Shown: positions 8,230 through 16,588 of the stretch, piece after piece | Layout of the letters: each line of letters opens with the position of its first letter | Numbering within the stretch: position 1 is the stretch's first letter | Source: AP-16 sp036395835 | Lineage (GTDB): Bacteria > Pseudomonadota > Alphaproteobacteria > Rhizobiales > Xanthobacteraceae | Length of the DNA: 64,000 bases | Assembly: GCA_036395835.1 (NCBI GenBank) | Contig: DASWCW010000273.1 | Span: 1 to 64,000, forward strand | Reading direction: 5' to 3' | Notes under the pieces: model-generated | What the model saw: the letters and a program-made list of their open reading frames with translations, nothing else | Database searches by the model: none | Told to the model about the DNA's origin: nothing | Made by a program: the position numbers and the translations under genes

Positions 8230-8254
8230 AACCGCAGGTCGCGCGCAGGGTTCC
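8230..8254 (-). promoter_or_regulatory. Near-match EcfG-type promoter for udgX
   Basis: Minus strand GGAAC (8254-8250), 16 bases, GGTT (8233-8230): one mismatch to CGTT. Distance to the udgX start (40 bases) is like that of the perfect sites in this window. Confidence 0.35.
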
Positions 8255-8357
8255 TCGACCGAGGTTCGAGCCCGGTGCGGTGAGCAGCCACTCGGACCGA
8301 GGAACTGCAATTGCTACAGTGCTCCCGCAATTTGCGGCAGTGGTGAGGAAAGCGAAC

Positions 8358-9716
8358 ATGGGCGCGTGGCCGCTGCTGGTGATGGCTGTGCTGGCGATGG
8401 CGCCCGTTGCCGCTTCCGCCCAGCCTGCCGCAGAGGTGCAAGCGCTCCTGACCGGCAGGGCCGCGATGGGGGACTGGCGCTCCGATGTTCCCGGGGTACG
8501 CCGGCGCATCACATCGGCCGACTTGCCGGCACCCTACGCCACGCCATCGGCCGGCAATGGCCCGCGGGTCGTGCCGCGGCCGCCGTCCGCCTCTCCGCGA
8601 GTTCCGCGGGGCTTTCGTGTCGAGCGCCTGCCGGTGGAACTCGACGCGCCGCGCATCGTGCGCGTCGCTCCGAACGGGGATATTTTCATAGCGGAGACGC
8701 AGGCCGGACGGATCCGGGTGCTGCGCACTCCGGAGGGCGCAACCAGGCCCGATCGGATCGAAACCTTCGCGTCGCGGCTCAACGAACCGTTCGGGCTGGC
8801 GTTCTATCCTCCCGGTGCCGACCCGGAATGGCTCTACGTCGCCGACACCGACGCGGTGCTGCGCTTTCCTTACCGCAGCGGCGACTTGAACGCGCGTGGC
8901 GATGCGGACGTGGTGGTCCCGAATCTGCCACGCGGGCGCGGTCATTCGACGCGCGACATCGCCTTTTCGCGCAACGGCAAGCAGATGTTCGTCTCGGTCG
9001 GATCCGCATCCAACGATGCCGAAGCCATGCCGAGGCTCAGTGCAGCCGAGATCAAGAATTGGGAAGCGCGGCATGGATTGGGCGCCGCGTGGGGTCGCGA
9101 GACCGACCGGGCCGCGGTTCTCGTCTTCGATCCCGACGGCAAGCACGGTCGGGTGTTCGCCGCCGGCATCAGGAATTGCGTCGGGCTTGCGGTCGATCCC
9201 GCGAGCGGCGAATTGTGGTGCTCCACCAACGAGCGGGATGACCTCGGAGACGACCTCGTTCCGGACTATGTCACGCGCGTGCGCGACGGCGGCTTCTACG
9301 GTTGGCCTTGGTACTACCTCGGCGCCAACGAAGATCCCCGGCATCGCGGCGCGCGCCCGGACCTCAAGGACAAGGTGACCCTACCCGATGTGCTGCTGCA
9401 ATCGCATTCGGCCTCGATGCAGATGACGTTCTACGATGGCGGGCAATTCCCAGCCGAATATCGCGGCAATATCTTTGCCGCGGAGCACGGTTCCTGGAAC
9501 CGCAGCAGACGCACCGGATACAAGGTCATCTGGGCGCCGGTGCAGAACGGAATCCCGACCGGCGAGTACGTCGATTTCATGACTGGGTTCGTGGCCAACG
9601 ACAGGAACGTGTGGGGCCGTCCCGTCGGCGTCGCGATGGCGCGCGACGGCTCGCTGCTCGTGACCGAGGACGGCAACGGCAGCATCTGGCGAATTTGGTA
9701 CGACGGCCGGGATTGA
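8358..9716 (+). CDS. PQQ-type sugar dehydrogenase (L-sorbosone/glucose dehydrogenase family)
   Basis: 452 residues from ATG 8358, which follows GAGGAAAG. A signal peptide (residues about 4-22, ending ASAQ) sends it to the periplasm. The mature protein has beta-propeller blades typical of the GSDH/SNDH family: PRIVRVAPNGDIFIAET, NEPFGLAFYP, YVADTDAVLRFPY, a long central GHSTRDIAFS region, FAAGIRNCVGLAVDP, and a C-terminal GRPVGVAMARDGSLLVTEDG. Family members oxidise aldoses or sorbosone with pyrroloquinoline quinone and pass electrons to the respiratory chain. Cofactor use and substrate are inferred from the family. It is divergent from udgX. Confidence 0.82.
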   Translation: MGAWPLLVMAVLAMAPVAASAQPAAEVQALLTGRAAMGDWRSDVPGVRRRITSADLPAPYATPSAGNGPRVVPRPPSASPRVPRGFRVERLPVELDAPRIVRVAPNGDIFIAETQAGRIRVLRTPEGATRPDRIETFASRLNEPFGLAFYPPGADPEWLYVADTDAVLRFPYRSGDLNARGDADVVVPNLPRGRGHSTRDIAFSRNGKQMFVSVGSASNDAEAMPRLSAAEIKNWEARHGLGAAWGRETDRAAVLVFDPDGKHGRVFAAGIRNCVGLAVDPASGELWCSTNERDDLGDDLVPDYVTRVRDGGFYGWPWYYLGANEDPRHRGARPDLKDKVTLPDVLLQSHSASMQMTFYDGGQFPAEYRGNIFAAEHGSWNRSRRTGYKVIWAPVQNGIPTGEYVDFMTGFVANDRNVWGRPVGVAMARDGSLLVTEDGNGSIWRIWYDGRD

Positions 9717-9742
9717 GAGCTGCGGGCTGGCGTCAGGCGAAG

Positions 9743-9767
9743 GGAACAGTCCTGCGCGCGCCGCGTT
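9743..9767 (+). promoter_or_regulatory. EcfG-type promoter for the DUF3309 gene
   Basis: GGAAC 9743-9747, 16 bases, CGTT 9764-9767; 30 bases before ATG 9798. Perfect consensus, about 26 bases after the preceding stop codon. Confidence 0.85.
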
Positions 9768-9797
9768 TATTAGATTCTCCGGCACCGGGAGATCTCG

Positions 9798-9950
9798 ATG
9801 CTCTCCACCATTCTCCTCATCATTCTGATTCTTCTGCTGGTTGGTGCGCTTCCGCGATGGGGTTACCACAGGCGCGGTTATGGACCGAGCGGGCTGATCG
9901 GGCTCGTTCTTGTCATCATTCTGATCCTGGCGCTACTGCACCGGATCTGA
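9798..9950 (+). CDS. DUF3309 small membrane protein
   Basis: 50 residues, beginning MLSTILLIILILLLVGALPRW and ending in a second hydrophobic stretch with LLHRI. Two hydrophobic segments flank a basic, glycine-containing hinge (WGYHRRGYGPSG), the hallmark of DUF3309 proteins. Members are common in Alphaproteobacteria and are often induced by stress; the function is unknown. The gene carries its own perfect EcfG-type promoter. No strong ribosome site is seen (GGGAGA is about 6 bases upstream). Confidence 0.82.
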   Translation: MLSTILLIILILLLVGALPRWGYHRRGYGPSGLIGLVLVIILILALLHRI

Positions 9951-10027
9951 GCCGGCAGCGCACCGGCCGTTGCAGCCGTCATATCGGTCGGCGAACTGGC
10001 CGAGGAAGCGCGCGGCTTGGCTGCCGG

Positions 10028-10053
10028 GGAACCATTCGGGATCGACTGACGTT
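10028..10053 (+). promoter_or_regulatory. EcfG-type promoter for degP
   Basis: GGAAC 10028-10032, 17 bases, CGTT 10050-10053. Perfect consensus, about 90 bases before the degP ATG. Confidence 0.78.
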
Positions 10054-10143
10054 CAGGACCAGCATAGCGCCTGCTTTGTCATGCGACGGCCGCTGGCGAG
10101 ATTTTCGGGGATCGCGGGTGCCGGTTCCGAGGGAGAACAGCCC

Positions 10144-11646
10144 ATGATTCGCCAGGTCAAATCCGGTGCCGAGCTGGCTCGCGCTCCCGCGGCCAATCGG
10201 CGATTCGGCTGCGCCTCGGCTTTGACCCTCGCGATTGCCGCCGTCGCGGCAATTTCGATCCCCGGCTATCCGGGACCCGCATTTGCCGCCGAAGTCAATG
10301 CGCATGGCGCGCCGCACCCGGTCGGTTTTGCCGATATCGCCGCAAAGGTGAAATCGGCGGTGATCGGCGTGCGCGTGAAGGTGGAGAGCACGCAATCGCA
10401 GATGCCCGACCAGGAGCTTCCGTTCCCTCCCGGCTCGCCGTTCTACAAATTCTTCGGAACTCCGGATCAAAACCCGCAAAAGCGCCGATTCGGCACCGCT
10501 CTGGGCTCCGGTTTCTTCATCTCGTCCGATGGCTATGCGGTGACCAACAACCACGTGGTCGAAAACGGCCGGAATTTCGAGATCACGACGGACGACGGCA
10601 AGACCTACTCGGCCAAGGTGATCGGCACGGATTCGAAGACCGACGTCGCGCTGATCAAGGTGGACGGCCGCAATGATTTCTCCTACGTCCAATTCTCGAG
10701 CACCGAGCCGCGGGTCGGCGATTGGGTGCTCGCGATCGGCAATCCGTTCGGGCTCGGCGGCACCGTCACCGCCGGCATCGTCTCGGCCCGCGGGCGCGAC
10801 ATCGGTGCGGGATCGTTCGACGATTTCATCCAGATCGATGCGCCGGTCAACAAGGGCAATTCCGGCGGCCCGACTTTCGACATGCAGGGCGATGTGATCG
10901 GGGTCAATGCCGCGATTTTCTCGCCGTCGGGGGGCTTCATCGGCATCGCTTTCGCAATTCCCGCCGATACCGTGAAGATCGTGGTGGAGCAGCTCAAGGA
11001 GAGAGGATCGGTCGCCCGCGGCTGGCTCGGCGTGCAGATTCAGACCGTCACGCCCGAGATCGCCGAAAGCCTCGGGCTCAAGAAAGCCGAAGGTGCTCTG
11101 GTGGCCGAGCCGCAGCCCGGCACGCCGGCGATCAAAGCCGGAATCAAATCGGGCGACATCATCACCTCGCTGGACGATCAGCCGGTGAAGGATTCGCGCG
11201 ATCTCGCCAGAAAGATCGCTGGCTTGCCGCCCGGGACCTCGATCAAGCTCGGCACCGTGCGCGGCGGCCAACCCAAGACCCTGACGGTGACGCTCGGCGA
11301 GCTTCCGAACACGCCGGCCCGCGCCGAATCCAAACAGCAGCCGAGCGAGCGGCCGAATGCTCCGAGCGAAGAGATCGGCCTCGGGCTGTCGCTCGCCCCG
11401 GCCCGCAAGGTCGCGGGCGCCGGCAACCAGGGAGTGGTCGTGACCCAGGTCGACCCCGGCGGGAACGCCGCGGACAGCGGCCTCGAAGCCGGCGACGTGA
11501 TCCTGGACGTCGGCGGAAAGGTGGTGAACACGCCGAGCGACGTGCGCAACGCAGTCAATGAGGCCCGCGGTCGCTCGAAGCACACGGTGCTGCTGCGCGT
11601 CAAAACCGGGCAGAATATCCGGTTCGTCACCGTCCCGGTCGGCTGA
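10144..11646 (+). CDS. degP: Do-family periplasmic serine protease/chaperone (DegP/HtrA)
   Basis: Degrades or refolds misfolded envelope proteins. 500 residues from ATG 10144 (GAGGGAGAA upstream). A signal peptide covers residues about 20-49 (ending AFAA). The trypsin-like domain shows NNHVVENG (His137), SKTDVALIKV (Asp167) and GNSGGP (Ser240), the complete catalytic triad. PDZ1 spans about 290-380 and PDZ2 about 400-495 (VVVTQVDPGGNAADSGLEAG), the standard two-PDZ architecture. A perfect EcfG-type promoter upstream fits a general stress role. It is monocistronic and convergent with mscL. Confidence 0.95.
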   Translation: MIRQVKSGAELARAPAANRRFGCASALTLAIAAVAAISIPGYPGPAFAAEVNAHGAPHPVGFADIAAKVKSAVIGVRVKVESTQSQMPDQELPFPPGSPFYKFFGTPDQNPQKRRFGTALGSGFFISSDGYAVTNNHVVENGRNFEITTDDGKTYSAKVIGTDSKTDVALIKVDGRNDFSYVQFSSTEPRVGDWVLAIGNPFGLGGTVTAGIVSARGRDIGAGSFDDFIQIDAPVNKGNSGGPTFDMQGDVIGVNAAIFSPSGGFIGIAFAIPADTVKIVVEQLKERGSVARGWLGVQIQTVTPEIAESLGLKKAEGALVAEPQPGTPAIKAGIKSGDIITSLDDQPVKDSRDLARKIAGLPPGTSIKLGTVRGGQPKTLTVTLGELPNTPARAESKQQPSERPNAPSEEIGLGLSLAPARKVAGAGNQGVVVTQVDPGGNAADSGLEAGDVILDVGGKVVNTPSDVRNAVNEARGRSKHTVLLRVKTGQNIRFVTVPVG

Positions 11647-11676
11647 GCCGGAAGGCGAGCGGGCCGGCGCCGGCGG

Positions 11677-12102
11677 TTATTGGGTCGACCTGTTCTTGAG
11701 CAGATCGCGAATTTCCGTCAGCAGCACTTCCTGACGCGATGGAGGCGGCGCGGCGGCCGGCTCTGCCGTTTCGAGCCGCTTCAAGCGGTTCATCAGCCGC
11801 GCGACCAGGAACATCACCCAGGCGATGATCACGAAGTTGATCACGATGGTGAAGAAATTTCCCCAGGCCAGAACTGCGCCTTGCTTTTTGGCTTCGGCAA
11901 GTGTGGTTGCGCTCACGCGGCCGGAGAGGGCGGCGAAATAATTGGAGAAGTCGAGGCCGCCGGAAACCGCGCCGACGACCGGCATGAAGAGATCGCCGAC
12001 GAGGGATTCCACGATCTTGCCGAATGCGGCGCCGATGATGACACCGACCGCCAAGTCCACGACGTTGCCGCGCAACGCAAATTCCCGGAACTCCTTGAGC
12101 AT
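11677..12102 (-). CDS. mscL: Large-conductance mechanosensitive channel
   Basis: 141 residues, typical MscL length. It opens under membrane tension to release solutes on hypo-osmotic shock. The N-terminal amphipathic helix and TM1 ([20 protein letters not shown], with the Gly/Ala-rich pore lining [15 protein letters not shown]), the periplasmic loop, TM2 ([19 protein letters not shown]) and a cytoplasmic helix with RLKRLE and [11 protein letters not shown] are all present. ATG 12102 lies after CGGAGGA. A neighbouring trehalose-rich cell would need such a valve when osmotic stress is relieved; that link is inference. Confidence 0.95.
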   Translation of the reverse strand: MLKEFREFALRGNVVDLAVGVIIGAAFGKIVESLVGDLFMPVVGAVSGGLDFSNYFAALSGRVSATTLAEAKKQGAVLAWGNFFTIVINFVIIAWVMFLVARLMNRLKRLETAEPAAAPPPSRQEVLLTEIRDLLKNRSTQ

Positions 12103-12156
12103 CGGCTCCTCCGATCTGTCGCCACGCTCCTCGCCAGCGCGGTCAAGCGGCGCGCT

Positions 12157-12618
12157 TCATTGCTTTCGCTCGTGCCCGCACAGGTGCGTCTCGATCTCGG
12201 AGATCGGAAGTTTCACGTAGTCCTTCTCGAGCTCGGCCCGGATCGCTTCGCGCAGATGCGGCGAATACGCCTGCCGGATCATTCCCAGCGCCCGGGGCGG
12301 CGCCACCATGATGAGGCTCTCGACCTCGCCGGCGGTAACGGCGGTATCGAGCCGGCTCGCGAGAGTTTTGAGAAAATTTCGTTCCGATTGATCGTGCCAA
12401 TCGGTCTGTTCTATCGCGCTGCGCATGCCGCCCACGGAGGCGAAGGCCCGGCCGGGCACGTCGCTGCCCTGCTCGTGGGTTGCGGCATGCTTCTGCTCGT
12501 AGGTCTCTCGGGTTCGCAGGTTGGGGAACCGAGCGTCTCCGGCATTCTCCAGGATGAGCGCCTTGCCCCCGTCGCAGACCACGACCCATTCGCCGCTTGC
12601 GATCTTCAGATCCGGCAT
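12157..12618 (-). CDS. Host attachment family protein
   Basis: 153 residues from ATG 12618, preceded by AGGAGA. It matches the 'protein required for attachment to host cells' family: N-terminal GEWVVVCDGGKALILEN, a middle RETYEQKHAATHEQGSDVPGRAF, SERNFLKTLASRLD, and the conserved LIMVAPPRALGMIR with a C-terminal lysine-rich ELEKDYVKLPISEIETHL. The fold is related to release-factor/Pelota-like domains. The name comes from an attachment phenotype in one plant-associated bacterium; the molecular role is unclear. It lies downstream of no stress promoter and is divergent from ecfG. Confidence 0.85.
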   Translation of the reverse strand: MPDLKIASGEWVVVCDGGKALILENAGDARFPNLRTRETYEQKHAATHEQGSDVPGRAFASVGGMRSAIEQTDWHDQSERNFLKTLASRLDTAVTAGEVESLIMVAPPRALGMIRQAYSPHLREAIRAELEKDYVKLPISEIETHLCGHERKQ

Positions 12619-12733
12619 CGAATTCTCCTGTTCCGGCGCGATCCTGCCGCACAACGCCGGGCGGGCGAGGTCGGTTGCCCGATCGCGCCGCGACCGGACG
12701 GAACGGAATGCGGAGCATGCGACGGATTTCCCC

Positions 12734-12758
12734 GGAACTTGGTGCCGGCTTTGGCGTT
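12734..12758 (+). promoter_or_regulatory. EcfG-type promoter upstream of ecfG (predicted autoregulation)
   Basis: GGAAC 12734-12738, 16 bases, CGTT 12755-12758. Perfect consensus. The distance to ecfG is long: about 200 bases to an in-frame ATG at 12959 and 323 bases to the more likely ATG at 13082. Confidence 0.75.
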
Positions 12759-13081
12759 TGCCGAGGAGTGTTCGCGCGGTCGCCTCGGGCTCGCGCCGGC
12801 GGAACCGAAGCAAGCCTCGTGGTCTCGCCGCGGAGGATTGGCCCGCCGGGTGCGGCAAGCGACCGCACCGATCCGTCGACCGTCAGCTGCCCGCAAACTT
12901 CGGTGATCCGCCTCCAACAGCGCGATGCGAATCCAGCAACCAGGTCTCGGAATCGCCGATGAGTAACGGCAAAAAGCACCGCGCGGCATTTCACGCCGGG
13001 GACGCGCGCGAGCAGCGTGGGGCCGCGCGGGACGCGCATCTCAGGCCGTCGTCGCGCGATCCGCGCGTGCAGGCCGGCCGA
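12759..13081 (+). other. Long untranslated leader or unrecognised ORF before ecfG
   Basis: The region between the EcfG-type promoter and the likely ecfG start. An in-frame ATG at 12959 (MSNGKKHRAAFHAG) would add 41 basic, low-complexity residues to EcfG. I looked here for a nepR-like anti-sigma gene and found none. Confidence 0.4.
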
Positions 13082-13660
13082 ATGGCTCAACTCCGGACGG
13101 CCCCGCCCCGGGGCGACCAGCTCGACGACGCGATGCGGGAAGCCATGCTCGGCGCGGTCCCGCGCCTGCGTGCTTTCGCCATCTCTCTGTGCGGAAGCGT
13201 CGACAAAGCCGACGACCTCGTGCAGGAGACACTGCTGCGCGCGCTTTCCCACATCGACCAGTTCGAGCCTGGCACCAACATGCCGGCATGGCTCTTCACG
13301 ATTCTCCGCAACCTGTTTCGATCCGACTATCGCAAGCGCCGCCGCGAGGTCGAGGACGACGACGGCTCTTATGCGGAGACCCTCAAATCGCAGCCCGAGC
13401 AGGCCGGCCGCCTGGAGTTCGAGGAGCTTCCCGGCGCACTCGCCAAGCTGCCCCCGGATCAGCGCGAAGCCTTGATCCTGGTTGGAGCTTCGGGCCTTTC
13501 CTATGAGGAGGCGGCGCAGATCTGCGGCTGCCCGATCGGAACGATCAAAAGCCGCGTCAATCGCGCGCGAGGAAGGCTGGCGGAGCTGTTGTCGATCGAA
13601 AGCGTCGATGACCTCGGACCCGATCAGACCATGCGCGCGGTGCTCATGAACGAGTGTTAG
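13082..13660 (+). CDS. ecfG: EcfG-type ECF sigma factor of the general stress response
   Basis: 192 residues. Sigma-2 (about 24-90) carries DKADDLVQETLLRAL and the -10 recognition block PAWLFTILRNLFRSDYRKRR. Sigma-4 (about 115-170) has LPPDQREALILVGASGLSYE, then CGCPIGTIKSRVNRARGRL as the DNA-binding helix-turn-helix. This wording is nearly that of Bradyrhizobium EcfG as I remember it. EcfG directs RNA polymerase to GGAAC-N16/17-CGTT promoters and is normally held by NepR and freed by PhyR; neither gene is adjacent here. The ATG has a weak ribosome site, and 12959 is an alternative start. The gene has its own EcfG-type promoter upstream. Confidence 0.88.
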   Translation: MAQLRTAPPRGDQLDDAMREAMLGAVPRLRAFAISLCGSVDKADDLVQETLLRALSHIDQFEPGTNMPAWLFTILRNLFRSDYRKRRREVEDDDGSYAETLKSQPEQAGRLEFEELPGALAKLPPDQREALILVGASGLSYEEAAQICGCPIGTIKSRVNRARGRLAELLSIESVDDLGPDQTMRAVLMNEC

Positions 13661-13733
13661 ATTTCGTTCCTGTGCGGCAGGCGCGGGTGAAAGCACGCAG
13701 GCCCGTGGGGGCCGTTGGTACGGACGTTTACGC

Positions 13734-14165
13734 ATGAGCCAATCCGATCGACCGGCGGACCCCGGACCCGATTTGTCGATCGCCACCGACAAAGTGTGTT
13801 TCATCGTCGTCAAGGCGCGCGAGTTCGACGCCAAGGATCTGGTGACCGAACCGGATCCCGGCTCGAATCCCACCGACGATCGCATGATCGCCATTCTCGA
13901 GGATCACAAGGACGATCTCGTGTACCGCGAGGTCGCGGCTTTCATCGGCGCCTTGAGCGAGGACGAGCAGATCGATCTCGTCGCCTTGGCCTGGCTCGGC
14001 CGTGGCGACGGCACGATCGAGGATTGGCCCGAGCTGCGCGCCCAGGCAGCGAGCGAGCACAACCGGCGAACGGCGCGGTACCTGCTGGGGCTGCCGTTGT
14101 TGGCGGACCATCTCGAGGAAGCCCTGTCGCTGTTCGGCAGGTCGTGCGAATCCTACGAGGCTTGA
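13734..14165 (+). CDS. DUF3775 domain protein
   Basis: 143 residues, soluble and acidic. The N-terminus LSIATDKVCFIVVKAREFDAK and the central block DDLVYREVAAFIGALSEDEQ, followed by ALAWLGRGDGTIEDWPELR, are the DUF3775 signature, a mainly alpha-helical family of Alphaproteobacteria with unknown function. It begins 73 bases after ecfG on the same strand and could be read through from it. No separate EcfG-type promoter is visible in the gap. Confidence 0.78.
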   Translation: MSQSDRPADPGPDLSIATDKVCFIVVKAREFDAKDLVTEPDPGSNPTDDRMIAILEDHKDDLVYREVAAFIGALSEDEQIDLVALAWLGRGDGTIEDWPELRAQAASEHNRRTARYLLGLPLLADHLEEALSLFGRSCESYEA

Positions 14166-14326
14166 GCCGCGCGGCCGCGGTTGGCTTCATCCCCCGCACG
14201 GCCGCTGGTCCCCGGCCATATTCTCGCTGCCGCAACCGCATTTGCGCGAAACGGATTCGGGATAGACTGCTGCGCCTTGGTCGCCTCGATCGCCGATCGA
14301 ACCTTGAGCAGGATTAAGAGGTCGGT

Positions 14327-14992
14327 TTGTTCCACGCCGCCGCGCCGCCCCACCTGCTCTCGGACTACGGCTATTGGGCGATTGCCGGAATCGTCGGGCT
14401 CGAAGGCCTCGGCATGCCGATTCCGGGCGAGACCACCCTGATCCTCGCCGCCATCTATGCGGGCTCGACCCATCAACTCGACATAAGGTTGGTCATCGCG
14501 GCCGCCGCGGCCGGCTCCGTCGTCGGCAGCGTCGTCGCGTTCTGGATCGGCCGGGAGATCGGCTATCCGATGTTGCTCCGCTACGGCCACTACGTCCGCC
14601 TGACCGAACGCAAGATCAGGATCGGGCAATATCTGTTTTGGCGTCACGGCGGCAAGATCGTGTTCTTCGGCCGGTTTGTCCCGCTGCTTCGCATGCTTGC
14701 CGCCCTGCTCGCCGGGGCCAATCGCATGTCGTGGCCGCGCTTCCTACTGTTCAATACGGCGGGCAGCATCCTGTGGACCTGCGTGTACGGCCTGGGAGCG
14801 TATTATCTCGGCCAGGAGGCGAGCCGATGGGCGGCACCGTTCGAGGTCGGTTTGGCAGCGGTGGTGCTGGTCATCATCGTGGGCGGGGCAATCCTGCTGC
14901 GCCGCCGGGAGGCGCATCTGGCCCAGGCGGCGGAACTCGCACTGCCCGGTCCGCTGCAAGACCCCCGCCGCGCGCGATCGGTCGATCGCTGA
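14327..14992 (+). CDS. DedA/SNARE-associated (VTT domain) membrane protein
   Basis: 221 residues from a TTG start at 14327, which follows AAGAGG at suitable spacing. The DedA signatures are clear: GLEGLGMPIPGETTLILAA in the first re-entrant segment, then FWIGREIGYPMLLRYG, FFGRFVPLLRMLAALLAGANRMSWPRF, and terminal helices. DedA proteins are inner-membrane proteins tied to phospholipid (undecaprenyl phosphate or polar lipid) transport and envelope homeostasis. The C-terminal tail is polar. It stands as a single gene 101 bases before an amidohydrolase. Confidence 0.88.
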   Translation: MFHAAAPPHLLSDYGYWAIAGIVGLEGLGMPIPGETTLILAAIYAGSTHQLDIRLVIAAAAAGSVVGSVVAFWIGREIGYPMLLRYGHYVRLTERKIRIGQYLFWRHGGKIVFFGRFVPLLRMLAALLAGANRMSWPRFLLFNTAGSILWTCVYGLGAYYLGQEASRWAAPFEVGLAAVVLVIIVGGAILLRRREAHLAQAAELALPGPLQDPRRARSVDR

Positions 14993-15093
14993 TCATCTGC
15001 GAACGCTCGTCCCTCGCATCAGGACCATGGATGTCGTAGCGTTCGGGCCGGACCAGCCGCGCTTGCGACAACCGGCGGGAACCGCGGGAGGAA

Positions 15094-16467
15094 ATGAAGA
15101 TGGGCCGGACTCTCATCAAGGGCGGCGCCGTCGTGACCATGGATCGCCGGATCGCGGACCTTCCGGCTGGCGACGTACTGATCGATAACGATCGCATCGC
15201 GGCGATCGCCCCGCAGATTCCGGCGCCGGACGGTGCGCAAATCATCGACGCTGCCGATTGCATCGTATTGCCGGGACTGATCAACGCCCATGTCCACACC
15301 TGGCAGAGCGCGCTGCGCGGCATCGCCGGCGATTGGACGGTGGCGAAATACATGGCCACCATGCATCGCGGCCTGGCAACGCTGTTCCGCCCCGAGGACC
15401 TCTATATCGCCAACCTGATGGGCGCGCTGAACCAGATTCATTGCGGCTCGACCACACTGGCCGACTGGTGCCACAACAATCCGACCCCGGAGTATACCGA
15501 TGCGGCCATCGACGGCTTGGCGGAATCCGGCATCCGCGCCGCATTCCTGCACGGCTCGCCCAAGCCGGACCCGAAGCCCGGACAAAAGCCCTTCAGCGAA
15601 ATTCCGATGCCGCGTTCCGAGGTCGAGCGCCTGTGCAAAGGCCGCTTCGCGAGCCGCGATGGGCTGCTCACCTTCGGGCTTGCCATCCTCGGCCCGTATT
15701 ACTCGATTTACGAGGTGACGCGGCAGGATGTCGAGCTTGCTCGCGAGTTCGACCTCTTGGCCAGCATGCACGTCGGCGGCGGCGTGCCGATTGCTGCCGG
15801 CGGATTCGAGCGCCTCGCGCGGGAAGGCTTGATTCGCGGCAAGTTCAACGTCGTGCATGGCAATGATTTGTCGGCGCAGGTGATCCGCGTCGTCACCGAT
15901 CGCGGCGGCATGTTCACCGTCACGGCCGAGATCGAGCTGCAGATGGGCTACGGCGATCCGCTCACCGGCCAGCTCATCGCGTTGGACTCGCCGGTCTCGA
16001 TCGGCTCCGACGTCGAACCGGCGACGCGCGGCGATCTGTTCGCGGCGATGCGCATCACGCTGCAGCACGAGCGCAACCGCCGCACGATGGAAATCCTTGC
16101 GCAGGCGGGGAGCCGGCCGGAAGCGATCCCGGTCACCTGTCGCCAAGCGCTGGAGTGGGCCACCATCAACGGCGCCAAAATGCTCGGTCTCGATGACCGC
16201 ATCGGTTCGCTTGCGCCCGGCAAGCAGGCCGACGTGATCCTATTGCGCGCCGGAGATCTCAACCTGTTTCCGGTCCACGACCCCGTTGCTTCCGCGGTGA
16301 TGCAGGGCGGCGTGGCCAATGTCGACACTGTCCTGATTGCCGGCCGTATCGTGAAGCGGGCGGGAAAGCTGCTGTATTCCAACGTCGAACAGAAAAAATC
16401 CGCGCTGCGGCGCTCCGGCGAGCGAATCCTGAGCGATTTCGGGCTCGAGCCGCAGCGCGCAGCTTGA
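15094..16467 (+). CDS. Amidohydrolase (cytosine deaminase/chlorohydrolase-like)
   Basis: 457 residues from the ATG at 15094 (or ATG 15100), after GGGAGGAAATGA. The metal-binding motif LPGLINAHVHTWQ is near residue 62, HVGGG near 227, VVHGND near 254 and GSDVEP near 306, the four positions expected for the TRZ/ATZ branch of the amidohydrolase superfamily. The C-terminal small beta domain has LAPGKQADVILL. Relatives deaminate or dechlorinate nitrogen heterocycles or adenosyl compounds; the substrate here is unknown. No operon partner is evident. Confidence 0.82.
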   Translation: MKMGRTLIKGGAVVTMDRRIADLPAGDVLIDNDRIAAIAPQIPAPDGAQIIDAADCIVLPGLINAHVHTWQSALRGIAGDWTVAKYMATMHRGLATLFRPEDLYIANLMGALNQIHCGSTTLADWCHNNPTPEYTDAAIDGLAESGIRAAFLHGSPKPDPKPGQKPFSEIPMPRSEVERLCKGRFASRDGLLTFGLAILGPYYSIYEVTRQDVELAREFDLLASMHVGGGVPIAAGGFERLAREGLIRGKFNVVHGNDLSAQVIRVVTDRGGMFTVTAEIELQMGYGDPLTGQLIALDSPVSIGSDVEPATRGDLFAAMRITLQHERNRRTMEILAQAGSRPEAIPVTCRQALEWATINGAKMLGLDDRIGSLAPGKQADVILLRAGDLNLFPVHDPVASAVMQGGVANVDTVLIAGRIVKRAGKLLYSNVEQKKSALRRSGERILSDFGLEPQRAA

Positions 16468-16588
16468 AGCGAGCGGTTCCTTCCAGGGTTCGCGATTCAG
16501 CTTGGTTCGAACATGCGCCAATTTTTCCCGCTGGGCGGATAGCCTGCGGGTGAATTGGCCGGTATAAAGCCGACCGAATGGGGAAGGG

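Noticed and set aside
8200..8290. T-loop-like GGTTCGAGCC suggesting a tRNA
   Set aside because: No acceptor stem, anticodon arm or D-arm can be paired around it.
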